The translations under genes and the position numbers were made by a program. A stretch of 50,234 nt of DNA from Methanosphaera sp. WGK6 (GTDB lineage: Archaea; Methanobacteriota; Methanobacteria; Methanobacteriales; Methanobacteriaceae): NCBI RefSeq assembly GCF_001729965.1, contig NZ_JRWK01000012.1:1-50234 (forward strand). Reading direction: 5' to 3'. A model generated the notes under the pieces. The model was given only the letters and a program-made list of their open reading frames with translations, was not told where the DNA came from and searched no databases. The first letter of the stretch is position 1. Every line of letters begins with the position of its first letter. Positions 35,040-44,051 of the stretch are shown here, in pieces.

Positions 35040-35636
35040 TTATATTTTTAATTCAAAGTCAGTAGGTTCTAAATCAAATTCTTCATCAGAAGATAAGATT
35101 CCTCTTTCTCTTAATATTTGTCTAGCTAATAACCAGTAAACAAGAGCAATTGCTTTTCTACCTTTGTTGTTTACAGGAATTACTACATCAACATTACATA
35201 ATAAGTTTTCTGTATCACATAAAGCTACTACAGGAATACCATTTTGTTTTGCTTCAATTACAGCTTGAGAATCTGATCTTGGATCTGTAACAACTAAGAT
35301 TTTTGGTTCGATGAATTTTGAGTATTGTGGGTTTGTTAATGTACCTGGTATAAATCTACCTGGAATAGTTTTTGTACCTGTTACTTCACCGAATTTTTTA
35401 ACTGGTGCTTGACCATATTGTCTTGTGGATACTACGAGAATTTCATCAGGGTTGTATTTTGATAATAATTTTGCAGCTACCATTATTTTATCATTACTGC
35501 TTTTAACATCTAATACATGAAGCCCATCTGCTCTTACTCTGTATATATATTTTTCCATATCTTTGGTTTTTTGTTGAGTACCTATGTGTAAACCTGCTGC
35601 AAGGTACTTATCTAATGGTATTAATAATTCTGACAT
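35040..35636 (-). CDS. rpsB: 30S ribosomal protein S2
   Basis: A 198-residue small-subunit protein of the archaeal uS2 type. [34 protein letters not shown] and [14 protein letters not shown] are family signatures. The start is taken as the ATG at 35636 (MSELLIPL), eight bases after GAGG, rather than an earlier ATG at 35651. An identical 17-base segment, including this ribosome-binding site, is found again 35 bases upstream. It is the last gene in the enolase-ferredoxin-S2 series and is followed by a hairpin terminator. Confidence 0.95.
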   Translation of the reverse strand: MSELLIPLDKYLAAGLHIGTQQKTKDMEKYIYRVRADGLHVLDVKSSNDKIMVAAKLLSKYNPDEILVVSTRQYGQAPVKKFGEVTGTKTIPGRFIPGTLTNPQYSKFIEPKILVVTDPRSDSQAVIEAKQNGIPVVALCDTENLLCNVDVVIPVNNKGRKAIALVYWLLARQILRERGILSSDEEFDLEPTDFELKI

Positions 35637-35702
35637 TTTTAATTTCCTCATTTAGTTTAATTATATTAATTTTTAAATTTCCTCATTTAGTTAAGATGAA
35701 TA

Positions 35703-35888
35703 TTAATAATATAATGAAATTGCATTTGTTGGACATACATCCATACATGCATTACATCTACAACAATTGTCTAATTGTCTAATAATTAATACATTGTCTT
35801 CTACATCAAATACTTGCATTGGACATAAATCCAGACAATCTAAACAATCAATTCCATTACATTTCATGTAATCAATATTAATATTCAT
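35703..35888 (-). CDS. Small 2x[4Fe-4S] ferredoxin
   Basis: A 61-residue electron carrier. The cysteines fall in two sets: CNGIDCLDCLDLCP (C-x4-C-x2-C-x3-CP) near residues 10-23 and CCRCNACMDVCP (ending C-x2-C-x3-CP) near 42-53, consistent with two clusters; the first has an atypical spacing. The first-cluster pattern differs from standard CxxCxxC. GGAG precedes the ATG by seven bases. It lies between enolase and rpsB in a position conserved in Methanobacteriales. Its redox partner is unknown. Confidence 0.9.
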   Translation of the reverse strand: MNINIDYMKCNGIDCLDCLDLCPMQVFDVEDNVLIIRQLDNCCRCNACMDVCPTNAISLYY

Positions 35889-35900
35889 ACATAACTCCGA

Positions 35901-37145
35901 TTATAAATCAGCCATTTTAGGATTTACTAATTCTTCTTCAATTCTGACTAATTCATTAAGTTTAGCAATTCTTTCTCCACCAGCTGCTCCTGTTTTTATA
36001 ACAGGTGCATTGAATGCTACAGCTAAGTGTGCAATTGTTTCATCGGTTGTTTCTCCAGATCTGTGTGATACAACTGGTACATATTTATTAGCTTTTGCTA
36101 ATTTAATAGTGTTGTATGTATCTGTTAAAGTACCTATTTGGTTTGGTTTAATGATTAAGGAATTTCCTGCATGAGCTTCAATACCTTTAGCTAATATATC
36201 AGCATTGGTTACAAATAGGTCATCTCCACAAATTAAACAATCTTTTCCAGATTTACTTGTTAATTCAGCAAATGCTTCGAAATCATTTTCTTGGATTGGA
36301 TCTTCTACATAGAAGAATTTATATGTATCAATTAAGTCTGCGATGTAATCAATTTGTTCTTCAACAGTTCTTGATGTACCTTCACGTTCATATACATATT
36401 TTTGTTCTTCTTCATTCCAGAATTCACTTGATGCTACATCTAATCCTGGTCTTACTAAAACACCAGTTTCATCAGTGATTTCTTCACATGAAGATGTTTG
36501 AATTTCAAGAGCTTCTTCATTTGTTAAGTTAGGAGCCCATCCACCTTCATCTCCTTTTCCACCAGTGAAAGTTTTATCTTTTTCTTGGATTTTAGCTTTG
36601 ATTCTTCTGTGAACATTAATGTTAGTTGTAATTGCTTCAGTTATATTAGAAGCTCCTACTGGAATTACTAAAAATTCTTGAATATCTGGTGCATTTGTAC
36701 CAGCATGTGCTCCACCATTAATCATGTTTCCTAATGGGAAAGGAATTGATGTTGGCATAATTCCACCTAGGAATTTATATAATGGGAGATTGTAACTTGA
36801 TGCTGCTGCTTTAGCTGTTGCCATAGAAACAGCTACTGCTGTATTTCCACCAATTAGTGAGAAATTATCAGTTCCATCGATTTCGTGTAATACATTGTCA
36901 ATTTCTCTTAAATCTTCTGCTTCCATTCCTATAATTTCAGATGATATTAAATCTTCTACATCTTCAATTACTTGATCTACTCCACCATCAGGAAATGATG
37001 CTACTTCGTTGATTCCAGTACTAGCTCCACTAGGTGCTGCTGCTCTTCCAAATCCATTCCATGTTAAAACATCAGCTTCAACAGTTGGATTTCCTCTACT
37101 ATCTATAATTTTTCTTAATCGTACGTCTTCTATTACACTATCCAT
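35901..37145 (-). CDS. eno: Enolase
   Basis: A 414-residue phosphopyruvate hydratase that makes phosphoenolpyruvate in glycolysis and gluconeogenesis. [16 protein letters not shown], the SGASTG loop, and the later metal and catalytic blocks ([30 protein letters not shown]) are complete. The start is the ATG at 37145 (MDSVIED), six bases after GAGGTG; an upstream ATG at 37154 lies in the leader. It opens a subgroup with the ferredoxin and S2 and has its own likely promoter near 37205-37225. Confidence 0.97.
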   Translation of the reverse strand: MDSVIEDVRLRKIIDSRGNPTVEADVLTWNGFGRAAAPSGASTGINEVASFPDGGVDQVIEDVEDLISSEIIGMEAEDLREIDNVLHEIDGTDNFSLIGGNTAVAVSMATAKAAASSYNLPLYKFLGGIMPTSIPFPLGNMINGGAHAGTNAPDIQEFLVIPVGASNITEAITTNINVHRRIKAKIQEKDKTFTGGKGDEGGWAPNLTNEEALEIQTSSCEEITDETGVLVRPGLDVASSEFWNEEEQKYVYEREGTSRTVEEQIDYIADLIDTYKFFYVEDPIQENDFEAFAELTSKSGKDCLICGDDLFVTNADILAKGIEAHAGNSLIIKPNQIGTLTDTYNTIKLAKANKYVPVVSHRSGETTDETIAHLAVAFNAPVIKTGAAGGERIAKLNELVRIEEELVNPKMADL

Positions 37146-37202
37146 AAAAAACACCTCTTTTAAATGTAGAAATAGTTGCTTAATTAAAGGGCTATGTTTT
37201 TA

Positions 37203-37228
37203 TTTCTTATAAGTGTATAAATAAGAAA
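37203..37228. promoter_or_regulatory. Inverted repeat over the likely enolase promoter
   Basis: TTTCTTAT (37203-37210) and ATAAGAAA (37221-37228) are an 8-bp inverted repeat with a 10-base spacer containing a TATAC-like element on the minus strand. It lies about 60-85 bases upstream of the enolase start, the distance expected for an archaeal TATA box plus leader. It may be a TATA box flanked by an operator, or a chance repeat in AT-rich DNA. Confidence 0.4.
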
Positions 37229-37269
37229 GTTTTTTTCTATACTCATGGATTAAAAATAAATAAAAGAAT

Positions 37270-37461
37270 TTAATCTACATATTCATCTTTAACTACTGCA
37301 TCTAATGGAAGTACACCTTCCTCATATTCATTTATCGCTATTTTAATTGGATCTTGATCTGGTGTAAATTCAACCATTGGTTTTGCACCCATTGAGATTT
37401 GTAAAGCTCTAGCTCCAATTAATCTAGCTCGTTCAAATCTTGTATTACTTCTAGATTGCAT
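37270..37461 (-). CDS. rpoK: DNA-directed RNA polymerase subunit K
   Basis: The small omega/Rpb6-like subunit, about 63 residues. [20 protein letters not shown] is the family core, and the acidic end ([18 protein letters not shown]) is typical. The start is taken as the ATG at 37461 (MQSRSNTRF), with AAAGGAG eleven bases upstream. A TTG at 37503 opens a longer frame but the extra 14 residues are not a family feature. It follows rpoN after a 110-base gap that holds a structured element. Confidence 0.93.
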   Translation of the reverse strand: MQSRSNTRFERARLIGARALQISMGAKPMVEFTPDQDPIKIAINEYEEGVLPLDAVVKDEYVD

Positions 37462-37536
37462 ATACTTAAATGCTCCTTTAACAGTATATATCCTATTCAA
37501 CAACTTAACTAAAGTATTCCTCTATTACTCTAAAGT

Positions 37537-37590
37537 AAAAAGGAGAGGAGTCCTTATTTAATGGAGTTAATACTCCAAATTAGCTCCCTT
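37537..37590 (-). terminator. Structured element between rpoN and rpoK
   Basis: On the minus strand a 7-bp stem, AAGGGAG pairing with CTC[T]CCTT (one bulged base), encloses a second stem-loop TGGAGT-ATTA-ACTCCA, and is followed by T5 (37537-37541). It sits in the gap between the rpoN stop and the rpoK start. It could be a partial terminator or attenuator that reduces read-through into rpoK and enolase, or an RNA-binding site. Confidence 0.5.
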
Positions 37591-37612
37591 ATTTAGTTTA
37601 ATAAAATATTCA

Positions 37613-37780
37613 TTACCATACATCAACGTGTGATATGAACATTCTTCTACAACAATATTTTGTAATTCCTAAATCATCGAGAACATCACTTGGATTTTCA
37701 CCATTTTCTGTTCTTTCCTTGAATTCATCAAAACTTGCTGAAATAACTTTTCCACACGTAAAACATCTTACGAGTAACAT
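37613..37780 (-). CDS. rpoN: DNA-directed RNA polymerase subunit N
   Basis: A 55-residue zinc-binding polymerase subunit (Rpb10-like), short enough to be overlooked. It reads [20 protein letters not shown] at the N-terminus, with CFTCG the first zinc pair and [10 protein letters not shown] the second (CC), and ends ISHVDVW. These are the universal archaeal RpoN motifs. AGGTAA overlapping the S9 stop serves as ribosome-binding site. It lies between rps9 and rpoK, the conserved order. Confidence 0.96.
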   Translation of the reverse strand: MLLVRCFTCGKVISASFDEFKERTENGENPSDVLDDLGITKYCCRRMFISHVDVW

Positions 37781-37786
37781 AAAAAT

Positions 37787-38191
37787 TTACCTGTAACTTT
37801 TTTGTTTTCTAGCTCTTGCACCTGGTCCACCGAATTTTTTGGATTCAGAACGACGTGGATCTCCAACTAACATGGTTCTGTCATATTGTACATATTTATC
37901 TTTGAGTGATACATCTCCAGTATATTCTACTAATCCTTTAGCAATTACCATACGTGCTGCTTCTGCTTGACCCATTATTCCTCCACCAACTACTCTTACA
38001 TCGATGTCTACGGAATTTACTAAATCATCACCAGCTAATTCTAATGGTTCGTATAATTTTAATCTTGCTAATTCAGGTTCGTATAATTCAACTGGTTTAC
38101 GGTTTACTCTTATTCTTCCAGTACCTTCTTTAACGGTACCTCTAGCAATAGCGGTTTTCCTTTTACCACTGGTATGTACTGTTTTACTCAT
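37787..38191 (-). CDS. rps9: 30S ribosomal protein S9
   Basis: A 134-residue small-subunit protein (uS9). [17 protein letters not shown] at the N-terminus, the [13 protein letters not shown] block and the basic C-terminus ending in [14 protein letters not shown] are complete family signatures. The Arg-rich tail reaches the P-site tRNA. It is six bases before rpoN in the same transcript and follows rpl13. AAGGTAGTG upstream of the ATG provides a ribosome-binding site. Confidence 0.96.
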   Translation of the reverse strand: MSKTVHTSGKRKTAIARGTVKEGTGRIRVNRKPVELYEPELARLKLYEPLELAGDDLVNSVDIDVRVVGGGIMGQAEAARMVIAKGLVEYTGDVSLKDKYVQYDRTMLVGDPRRSESKKFGGPGARARKQKSYR

Positions 38192-38214
38192 ATTTTACAC
38201 TACCTTGAATTTAT

Positions 38215-38643
38215 TTAAAATTTAGCACCTAATAATTTTGATATTGTTCCTAATTCCATACTTTTTGTTATGTTTTTAGGTTGTGCTTCTTCTATTTCAA
38301 CTACTTCTTGTCCCACTAATTCTTTAGGAACTCCTACATTAACTTTTAAGTTTTTGTAAGCGGTTCTTCCATGAGCTTTTCTGTAAGGAATCATTCCTCT
38401 AACAGTTCTTCTAAATATATCATCTGGTCTACGTGGGTATTTTGGACCTAAATCTCTTGGGTTTGAGATACTTGCTCTATCTACTCTTTGTTTGTATCTA
38501 GCATAGAGGTAATCTTTGTTACCAGAAATAATTATTTTTTCTGCATTGATGATAGTGATTTCTTCCCCGTTTAAGAGTTTTTTACTGACTGTACTTGCAA
38601 GTCTTCCTAGTACTAGTCCTTCTCCATCGATAATTATTGCCAT
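38215..38643 (-). CDS. rpl13: 50S ribosomal protein L13
   Basis: A 142-residue large-subunit protein (uL13). [20 protein letters not shown] at the N-terminus and the [19 protein letters not shown] block are the archaeal type. The start is set at the ATG at 38643 (MAIIID), after GGTGA; an earlier GTG lies inside that ribosome-binding site. It abuts rpl18e with a 9-base gap, so both are co-translated in the ribosomal operon. Confidence 0.96.
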   Translation of the reverse strand: MAIIIDGEGLVLGRLASTVSKKLLNGEEITIINAEKIIISGNKDYLYARYKQRVDRASISNPRDLGPKYPRRPDDIFRRTVRGMIPYRKAHGRTAYKNLKVNVGVPKELVGQEVVEIEEAQPKNITKSMELGTISKLLGAKF

Positions 38644-38652
38644 TCCATTCAC

Positions 38653-39012
38653 CTACTTTATGATTTTAACATTAGATCCTTTTGGATTTTCAGCCATAAG
38701 TTCATCAATTTTTAGGCATTTTCCGCCTGCAGCTGTAATTTTACGTTCTGCTTCTTGTGAAAATTTAAATGCAGCTACAGTTACTTTTGTTGTTATACTA
38801 CCTTCACCTAAAACTTTTCCTGGTACAAGTATAGTTTCATCATCATTAGCATATTTGTCTATATGGTAAACATTTACTTCTTTGTTTTTTCTATTAGCTC
38901 TTGAAATATCGTTAGCAACAGCTTTCCATATAGGAGCATTTTCTGCAGATGATTGTTTGGTGAGGGATTTTATTAAATTTACAGTGTTTGGGTTAGTTTT
39001 TGATAATTTCAT
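38653..39012 (-). CDS. rpl18e: 50S ribosomal protein L18e
   Basis: A 119-residue archaeal/eukaryal L18e (eL18). SKTNPNTVNLIKSL at the N-terminus, WKAVANDISRANRK, and VPGKVLGEGSI with KVTVAAFKFSQEAERKI are complete family segments. GGAGG upstream of the ATG overlaps the RpoD stop region, and 5 bases separate it from rpoD. Its position between rpoD and rpl13 is conserved across archaea. Confidence 0.96.
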   Translation of the reverse strand: MKLSKTNPNTVNLIKSLTKQSSAENAPIWKAVANDISRANRKNKEVNVYHIDKYANDDETILVPGKVLGEGSITTKVTVAAFKFSQEAERKITAAGGKCLKIDELMAENPKGSNVKIIK

Positions 39013-39017
39013 TTTTA

Positions 39018-39815
39018 CTATTCCTCCTCATTCACAAAATTTATGATATTATCTGCTTTTTCTGATAGTATATCACAAGCCATTGTAAGTACTTCTAGTG
39101 GTTTTAATGATCCGTCTGTTTCAATTTTGAATATGTATTTTCCTGTTTCAAAATCAACTACTATTGCATTATCATCTTTTTCAGATAATCTTTGGCAAGT
39201 TCTACATGTTGAACATTTTTCTACATTATCTACTACTAATGAATCATTTTCCATTTGTAATACATTTCTTGGACATTCTTCAACATATTCTTCAATATCA
39301 GTGATTTTTTCATTATCTATTGATATTTTTGGATAATATTTATATCCACAAGTGGTTGTTGCCTGCCATTTTGCATGTTCTGATCCTAATCCTAGTTCTG
39401 CGATAGCTTCTAATTCTACTTCTTCGCCTTCTTGAAGTCTTACTATTGGTATTGTATCATAAACTGGTTTTATAGCTGGGTCGTCTGATTTTAGATCTTT
39501 TGAATATACTATTTTAGGACCTTTTTCTTTTAAAAGAAATGAAACACTACAGTTTGAGCAATGAGATTCACAGTCACAATCTGATGGCATTATATATGAT
39601 TCTAAGTCTGTTACTATTGGAATTAATCCTAATCTATGAGCTAATACTTCATCAAACATTTTTGCATCATTTTTATAAATGTTTACATCTTCAATTGCAA
39701 GTGTAGGAATTTCTACAAGGCATATCCTTCGGATTGTATTTATAAATGTGTCATCTACACCTTCAACTACAAATACAGCTCTTTCATCATCCTGTTCTCT
39801 AATTTCTATATTCAT
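39018..39815 (-). CDS. rpoD: DNA-directed RNA polymerase subunit D, iron-sulfur type
   Basis: A 265-residue subunit (Rpb3/alpha-like) that nucleates polymerase assembly with subunit L. FVVEGVDDTFINTIRRICL near the N-terminus is the dimerisation core. Residues 170-220 form a ferredoxin-like domain, with C181 (EECPRN) and C201-x2-C204-x2-C207 (KCSTCRTCQ), consistent with one 4Fe-4S cluster as in other methanogens. A further Cys group C80, C82, C86, C89 (CDCESHCSNC) lies in the middle. It is in the ribosomal operon between rps11 and rpl18e. Confidence 0.96.
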   Translation of the reverse strand: MNIEIREQDDERAVFVVEGVDDTFINTIRRICLVEIPTLAIEDVNIYKNDAKMFDEVLAHRLGLIPIVTDLESYIMPSDCDCESHCSNCSVSFLLKEKGPKIVYSKDLKSDDPAIKPVYDTIPIVRLQEGEEVELEAIAELGLGSEHAKWQATTTCGYKYYPKISIDNEKITDIEEYVEECPRNVLQMENDSLVVDNVEKCSTCRTCQRLSEKDDNAIVVDFETGKYIFKIETDGSLKPLEVLTMACDILSEKADNIINFVNEEE

Positions 39816-39838
39816 ATTTTGACCCTTCTAAAAAGTAA

Positions 39839-40231
39839 TTATACTCTTCTACCTCTTTTACCGCCAGGTCTACCAGTACCATCGTGAGGTATAGGAGTTA
39901 CATCTTCGATTTTACCAATTTTAATACCAGCTCTTGCTAATGCTCTTATTGTTGCTTGAGCACCAGGTCCTGGTGTTCTTGGTCCGTTTCCTCCAGAAGC
40001 TCGTACTTTAATATGAAGTCCAGCAATTCCTTTTTCTTTAATATCATCTGCAACACGGTTAGCTGCTTCCATAGCTGCAAATGGTGATGATTCTTGTCTG
40101 TCTGATCTTACTACTTTTCCACCAGACCATTGGGTTATAGTTTCAGCACCGGTTATGTCAGTAACAGTTATAATAGTGTTGTTGAAAGATGAGTAAACGT
40201 GAGCTACACCCCATTTATCTTTTTCTGCCAT
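39839..40231 (-). CDS. rps11: 30S ribosomal protein S11
   Basis: A 130-residue small-subunit protein (uS11). [20 protein letters not shown] at the start, [19 protein letters not shown] and the C-terminal [18 protein letters not shown] are family hallmarks. Length is usual. AGGTGAT precedes the ATG. It is between rps4 and rpoD in the conserved order. Confidence 0.97.
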   Translation of the reverse strand: MAEKDKWGVAHVYSSFNNTIITVTDITGAETITQWSGGKVVRSDRQESSPFAAMEAANRVADDIKEKGIAGLHIKVRASGGNGPRTPGPGAQATIRALARAGIKIGKIEDVTPIPHDGTGRPGGKRGRRV

Positions 40232-40277
40232 TATATCACCTAAATTTTAATTATTTTTAATTATATTTCCCTTTTTA

Positions 40278-40829
40278 TTAGTCATCATTAGGTTCTTCTT
40301 CTACTGCTGCTACTTCTTCGGTTTTTTCTTGATTATCGAATTGTTTTGCAACTGTGGAACCTGGATAGAAGTCTATATTTTCTTCATCAGCTTTTTCTAC
40401 TAAGTGTCCTGGTGCATTGATTTTTCTACCATTTAAGGTAATGTGACCATGTACAACAAAGAGTCTTGCTTCTTTAGCAGTGTGACTTAAACCTCTTTTG
40501 TATACTAAACTTTGTAATCTTCTTCTTAATACATCTTCTACATTAAGATCTAATACTTCTTCAAGTTTAGCATTAGGTGATATGAAACCTGCTCTTACAA
40601 GATGATCTAATAATTCTTTTTCTTGTTTTGCTCTTTCATCTACATCCATACCTAAGATAATACGAGCATCTCTTCGGTATCTTTTTACTCTAGATTCAGC
40701 TTTCCAGATTTCTTTTTTGTTTTTTAATCCGTATTTAGTTGCTAATCTGTTTTCTTCTTTTATACGATCTGCATTCCATGGATGTGATGGAGTGTCATAT
40801 TGTTTTCGTGGTTTTTTTGGATGTCCCAT
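40278..40829 (-). CDS. rps4: 30S ribosomal protein S4
   Basis: A 183-residue rRNA-binding protein (uS4). [17 protein letters not shown] is the archaeal N-terminus, and the S4 RNA-binding fold is visible at [20 protein letters not shown] and INAPGHLV. An acidic C-terminal extension ([13 protein letters not shown]) is typical for methanogens. The ATG at 40829 (MGHPKK) is used, seven bases after GGAGA; an earlier TTG would add two residues. It follows rps13. Confidence 0.96.
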   Translation of the reverse strand: MGHPKKPRKQYDTPSHPWNADRIKEENRLATKYGLKNKKEIWKAESRVKRYRRDARIILGMDVDERAKQEKELLDHLVRAGFISPNAKLEEVLDLNVEDVLRRRLQSLVYKRGLSHTAKEARLFVVHGHITLNGRKINAPGHLVEKADEENIDFYPGSTVAKQFDNQEKTEEVAAVEEEPNDD

Positions 40830-40874
40830 AATCAAATCTCCTTCATGATTTTAATTAAAAATTTTCATTTCCAT

Positions 40875-41333
40875 TTATTTACCTGGTCTTGTTCTACTTA
40901 CACCAACAGAAGATCCATGTCTAAATGTTGATTTTGTTCTTTGACCACGTACTGGAAGTCCAACTTCGTGTCTTTTACCTTTGTAACTTCTAATCATTTT
41001 CATTCTGTTTAAGTCATCACGTATTGTCATGTCTAAGTCAGATTCGATTAAGTGTTTGGTTTCTCCAGTTTCATAATCATTTCTTCTATTTAAGAACCAT
41101 TCTGGAATTCCAAATTCTTGAGGATTTTCAAGAACGTCTTCTATTTTTTTAACAGATTCATCTTCAAGATAACCTATTTGTTTATCTTGGTCTAAGTCTG
41201 CTACTTTACATATTGCAACAGCAAATGCTTTTCCGATTCCTGTAATTTCGGTTAAAGCTGAAACTGTTGTTTTGTTTCCGTCTACGTCTTTACGTGTAAT
41301 ACGGACCATATGTCTAAATTCTTGTTCAGCCAT
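40875..41333 (-). CDS. rps13: 30S ribosomal protein S13
   Basis: A 152-residue small-subunit protein (uS13), first gene of the long ribosomal/RNA-polymerase operon. [20 protein letters not shown] begins the fold, [15 protein letters not shown] is the helix-hairpin-helix, and [20 protein letters not shown] with the Arg-rich tail bind rRNA and tRNA. AAGGAGA precedes the ATG. A TATA box near 41399-41407 and a 12-bp palindrome in the leader lie upstream. Confidence 0.97.
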   Translation of the reverse strand: MAEQEFRHMVRITRKDVDGNKTTVSALTEITGIGKAFAVAICKVADLDQDKQIGYLEDESVKKIEDVLENPQEFGIPEWFLNRRNDYETGETKHLIESDLDMTIRDDLNRMKMIRSYKGKRHEVGLPVRGQRTKSTFRHGSSVGVSRTRPGK

Positions 41334-41364
41334 TATAATTCTCCTTGAATTTTTATAAAAATAC

Positions 41365-41407
41365 TAGATTAATCTAATGTGTGTTTGAAGTAATTTCTAT
41401 TATATAA
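41365..41407 (-). promoter_or_regulatory. Promoter/leader of the S13 operon with 12-bp palindrome
   Basis: A minus-strand TATA box, TTATATAAT, at 41399-41407 fits a start site around 41370-41378. TAGATTAATCTA (41365-41376) is a perfect 12-bp palindrome at that start region and could be an operator. The spacer up to the tRNA (41334-41622) otherwise holds no gene, apart from an AAAACAG-CTGTTTT inverted repeat near 41505. Confidence 0.5.
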
Positions 41408-41622
41408 GAAAAAATAAGCTTTGGATTAATTATAATTATTAAAAGAAGAAATATCTAGAATATTTATTTATTGTTGTAATCTTTTTCAGAATTAATCTAG
41501 TTAAAACAGGGTTTTTTCTGTTTTTTGTTATTGATTATAAATAATAAATAAATAGTTTAAAAAAAGTCATTTTTTTTAATGAAACTTCCAGATATCATTT
41601 TTTGTTCTAAAATAATTATAAA

Positions 41623-41706
<84 letters not shown>

Positions 41707-42064
41707 ATCTCTATATTATAATTATTTTACAAGATTTTTTCATCTTTAAAATAAAAATATCTACATTCTCAATATAAATCTTCTCAAATAGTACTAATTT
41801 TTTACTACTATAGATTAAAGATTAATATTTACCAATGAGAGAGTATACTCTCTTATATTTCATTATGTTTTTATTCTTACATAGCCAAAGCTATTCTATG
41901 TAAAAAATCTTATAATATTATTCTTTGAATAATATTTAAATATTGACCTCGCCCTTAATACGTATATTAAAGGTTCTACAGTTAATAAAAAAATTGTTTA
42001 TAATTTCTATTTGAAGAATAATCATATTAAAAATAATATTTTTTATTATTTTTTTCCTATGTTA
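41707..42064. other. Non-coding spacer with several inverted repeats
   Basis: About 358 bases between tRNA-Ser and cbf5 with no protein gene. It contains a 16-bp palindrome AGAGAGTATACTCTCT at 41838-41853, then TACATAG/CTATGTA, then AATATTATTC-TTT-GAATAATATT, and a CCTTAATA/TATTAAAGG pair. These successive stems suggest a structured transcript; none matches a known RNA class that I can recognise. Confidence 0.55.
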
Positions 42065-43030
42065 TTACTTCCACATCATAGGATATGTTTGAGGTTGTAT
42101 AAATACTTTTTGGATATTAACTACTGTTTTTGTTTTTGAAGTCAATATTTCATCAACAGAATAAAGGCTTCTACCAACAGCTAATAACTCATCCTTTAAT
42201 GTCATGACTGCTATAACATTATTTTCATGTATTTGACTGTTTATTTTAACAATACCACTATTTGCAAGGTCTGCTCCATGACATATTGCATCTACAGCAG
42301 AATCTTTTACATATATTTTTTTCACATATTTTGTTGTATGTTCCATTGGTTGAATTAATTGTCTAAGTAATCTTTCATCCTCCTCTTGTTTGTAGAAATA
42401 GTATGCATCAGTTATATCTTGTAGTGTTGTTAATGTTTCATCTTCTTTAAATGATCCAGCCATTGTTCGTCTTAGTTCTGCCATGTGTGCTCCACAACCT
42501 AATGCTTCTCCTATATCATGACAATATTTTCTTATATATGTTCCTGCTTCACATTTAACTCTAAATAGTACATCTTGATTATCTTGTATTTCAAGTAGTT
42601 TTAATTCATATATTGTACGTACTCTTAAATCTCTTTTTACTGCTGATTTAATTGGAGGAAGTTGGTATATTTTACCTGTAAATTCATCAAGTATATTAAT
42701 TATATCTTCTTCAGGTACTGGTTTATGTAATCTCATTAGACATACATATTCTTTTGGTGATAATAATAGTAATTGTAGTGATTTTGTTGCAGTATTTAAT
42801 GCTACAGGTAGTACTCCTGTTACTTTTGGATCTAATGTTCCACCATGACCTGTTTTAGATATATTCATTATATCTCTTACCCATATATCTATTTCATGTG
42901 AAGTTGGTCCTGATGGTTTATCTAGATTTATTATTCCTTTATTAATATGTTCTTCTATACTTCTTTCACTTGGAGAACAACCATAGTTATAATCTGTTTC
43001 TGCTTCACATTTATATTCATATTCTGTCAT
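42065..43030 (-). CDS. Cbf5/TruB-family RNA pseudouridine synthase
   Basis: A 321-residue archaeal pseudouridine synthase, catalytic core of H/ACA ribonucleoproteins and also able to modify tRNA U55. NLDKPSGPTSHEIDIWVR and GHGGTLDPKVTGVLPVAL (catalytic Asp in GTLDP) are the TruB motifs, with CEAGTYIRKYCHDIG later. A C-terminal PUA domain (about 240-321: KIYVKDSAVDAICHGADLAN) follows. Length and PUA support Cbf5. The repeat-rich spacer downstream could encode a guide RNA, but this is not shown. Confidence 0.95.
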   Translation of the reverse strand: MTEYEYKCEAETDYNYGCSPSERSIEEHINKGIINLDKPSGPTSHEIDIWVRDIMNISKTGHGGTLDPKVTGVLPVALNTATKSLQLLLLSPKEYVCLMRLHKPVPEEDIINILDEFTGKIYQLPPIKSAVKRDLRVRTIYELKLLEIQDNQDVLFRVKCEAGTYIRKYCHDIGEALGCGAHMAELRRTMAGSFKEDETLTTLQDITDAYYFYKQEEDERLLRQLIQPMEHTTKYVKKIYVKDSAVDAICHGADLANSGIVKINSQIHENNVIAVMTLKDELLAVGRSLYSVDEILTSKTKTVVNIQKVFIQPQTYPMMWK

Positions 43031-43126
43031 GGTAAATCAAAATCCTATTTTATTAGTATTGTTTTATATTTATAGTTTTAATAGCTTATAGTTTTTTAGA
43101 TTAAAATTATGAGTTTAATTAAAAGT

Positions 43127-43933
43127 TTAGTTAGAATTACAGAAGTCGTCTATTATCTTAGAATATATACTAATACTACTTTCTGTTTTTTCAATTTCTT
43201 CTTTTTTAAACAATTTTGCTTTAAGTATTTCATTGCCATCTACTTTTATTTCACCACTATCATATTCTGCTTTATATGCACACATTAATGAGTTTGGAAA
43301 TGGCCATGATTGACTTCCAATATATTTTAGGTTTTTGATATTTATTCCTACTTCTTCTTTAACTTCTCTGTGTACTGCATCTTCTATAGATTCTCCAGGT
43401 TCTACAAATCCTGCTATTAATGCATATTCTACCTTGGTATCATAACTATGTCTTGCCATTAGTAACTTATTATCTTTTTGTATTCCTATTATTACTGCAG
43501 GTTCTATTGTTGCGTGGTGTGATTTACCACAATTTGGACATTTTAAGTTCATATGTGTATCTTTTAATTTTGTTTTTGTTCCACATCTTCCACAGTATTT
43601 ATTATTAATATACCATTCATTTATTAGTACTGCTCTTGTACTTATTTGATATGTTTCTGGATTTATCATATAAACTTCAGTTAAATCATGAAAATTAGTA
43701 TCTTCATCTACATTACATGTAAAACAAGGCTTATTTTTATATTTACCTATGTAAAATTTGAAATTAATGGTAAATTTATTTAATTTATTTTGTATAACTA
43801 GAGGAATAGTATTATCTTTTGTTAAGTATACTTGACGTTTATTATTTACTAGTATATAATATGCTTCAGTATTTACATCATAATCTTTATTAAAATCAAG
43901 TTCATAATTCTTATAAATAGACTCCTCATACAT
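43127..43933 (-). CDS. NudC-like Nudix hydrolase (NADH pyrophosphatase)
   Basis: A 268-residue Nudix enzyme of the NudC type. A zinc ribbon (YCGRCG, then LKCPNCGKS, about residues 113-136) precedes the Nudix box, GFVEPGES...REVKEEVG (about 175-197), and SQSWPFPNSLM follows as in NADH pyrophosphatases, where SQPWPFPxS selects NADH and NAD caps. One proline of that motif is serine here. The enzyme splits NADH to NMNH and AMP and may remove NAD caps from RNA. It stands after cbf5, in the same direction but with 96 bases between, so linkage is loose. Confidence 0.9.
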   Translation of the reverse strand: MYEESIYKNYELDFNKDYDVNTEAYYILVNNKRQVYLTKDNTIPLVIQNKLNKFTINFKFYIGKYKNKPCFTCNVDEDTNFHDLTEVYMINPETYQISTRAVLINEWYINNKYCGRCGTKTKLKDTHMNLKCPNCGKSHHATIEPAVIIGIQKDNKLLMARHSYDTKVEYALIAGFVEPGESIEDAVHREVKEEVGINIKNLKYIGSQSWPFPNSLMCAYKAEYDSGEIKVDGNEILKAKLFKKEEIEKTESSISIYSKIIDDFCNSN

Positions 43934-44051
43934 AATACTAAATATAATATTCGGATAAAATAAAAGTAACTACAATAAAATTATTGTTCTAAAAGAAAAA
44001 GTTAATAAATCATTGGAAATTAAAAAAAGAATAAAAGTGAAGAAATTAAAC

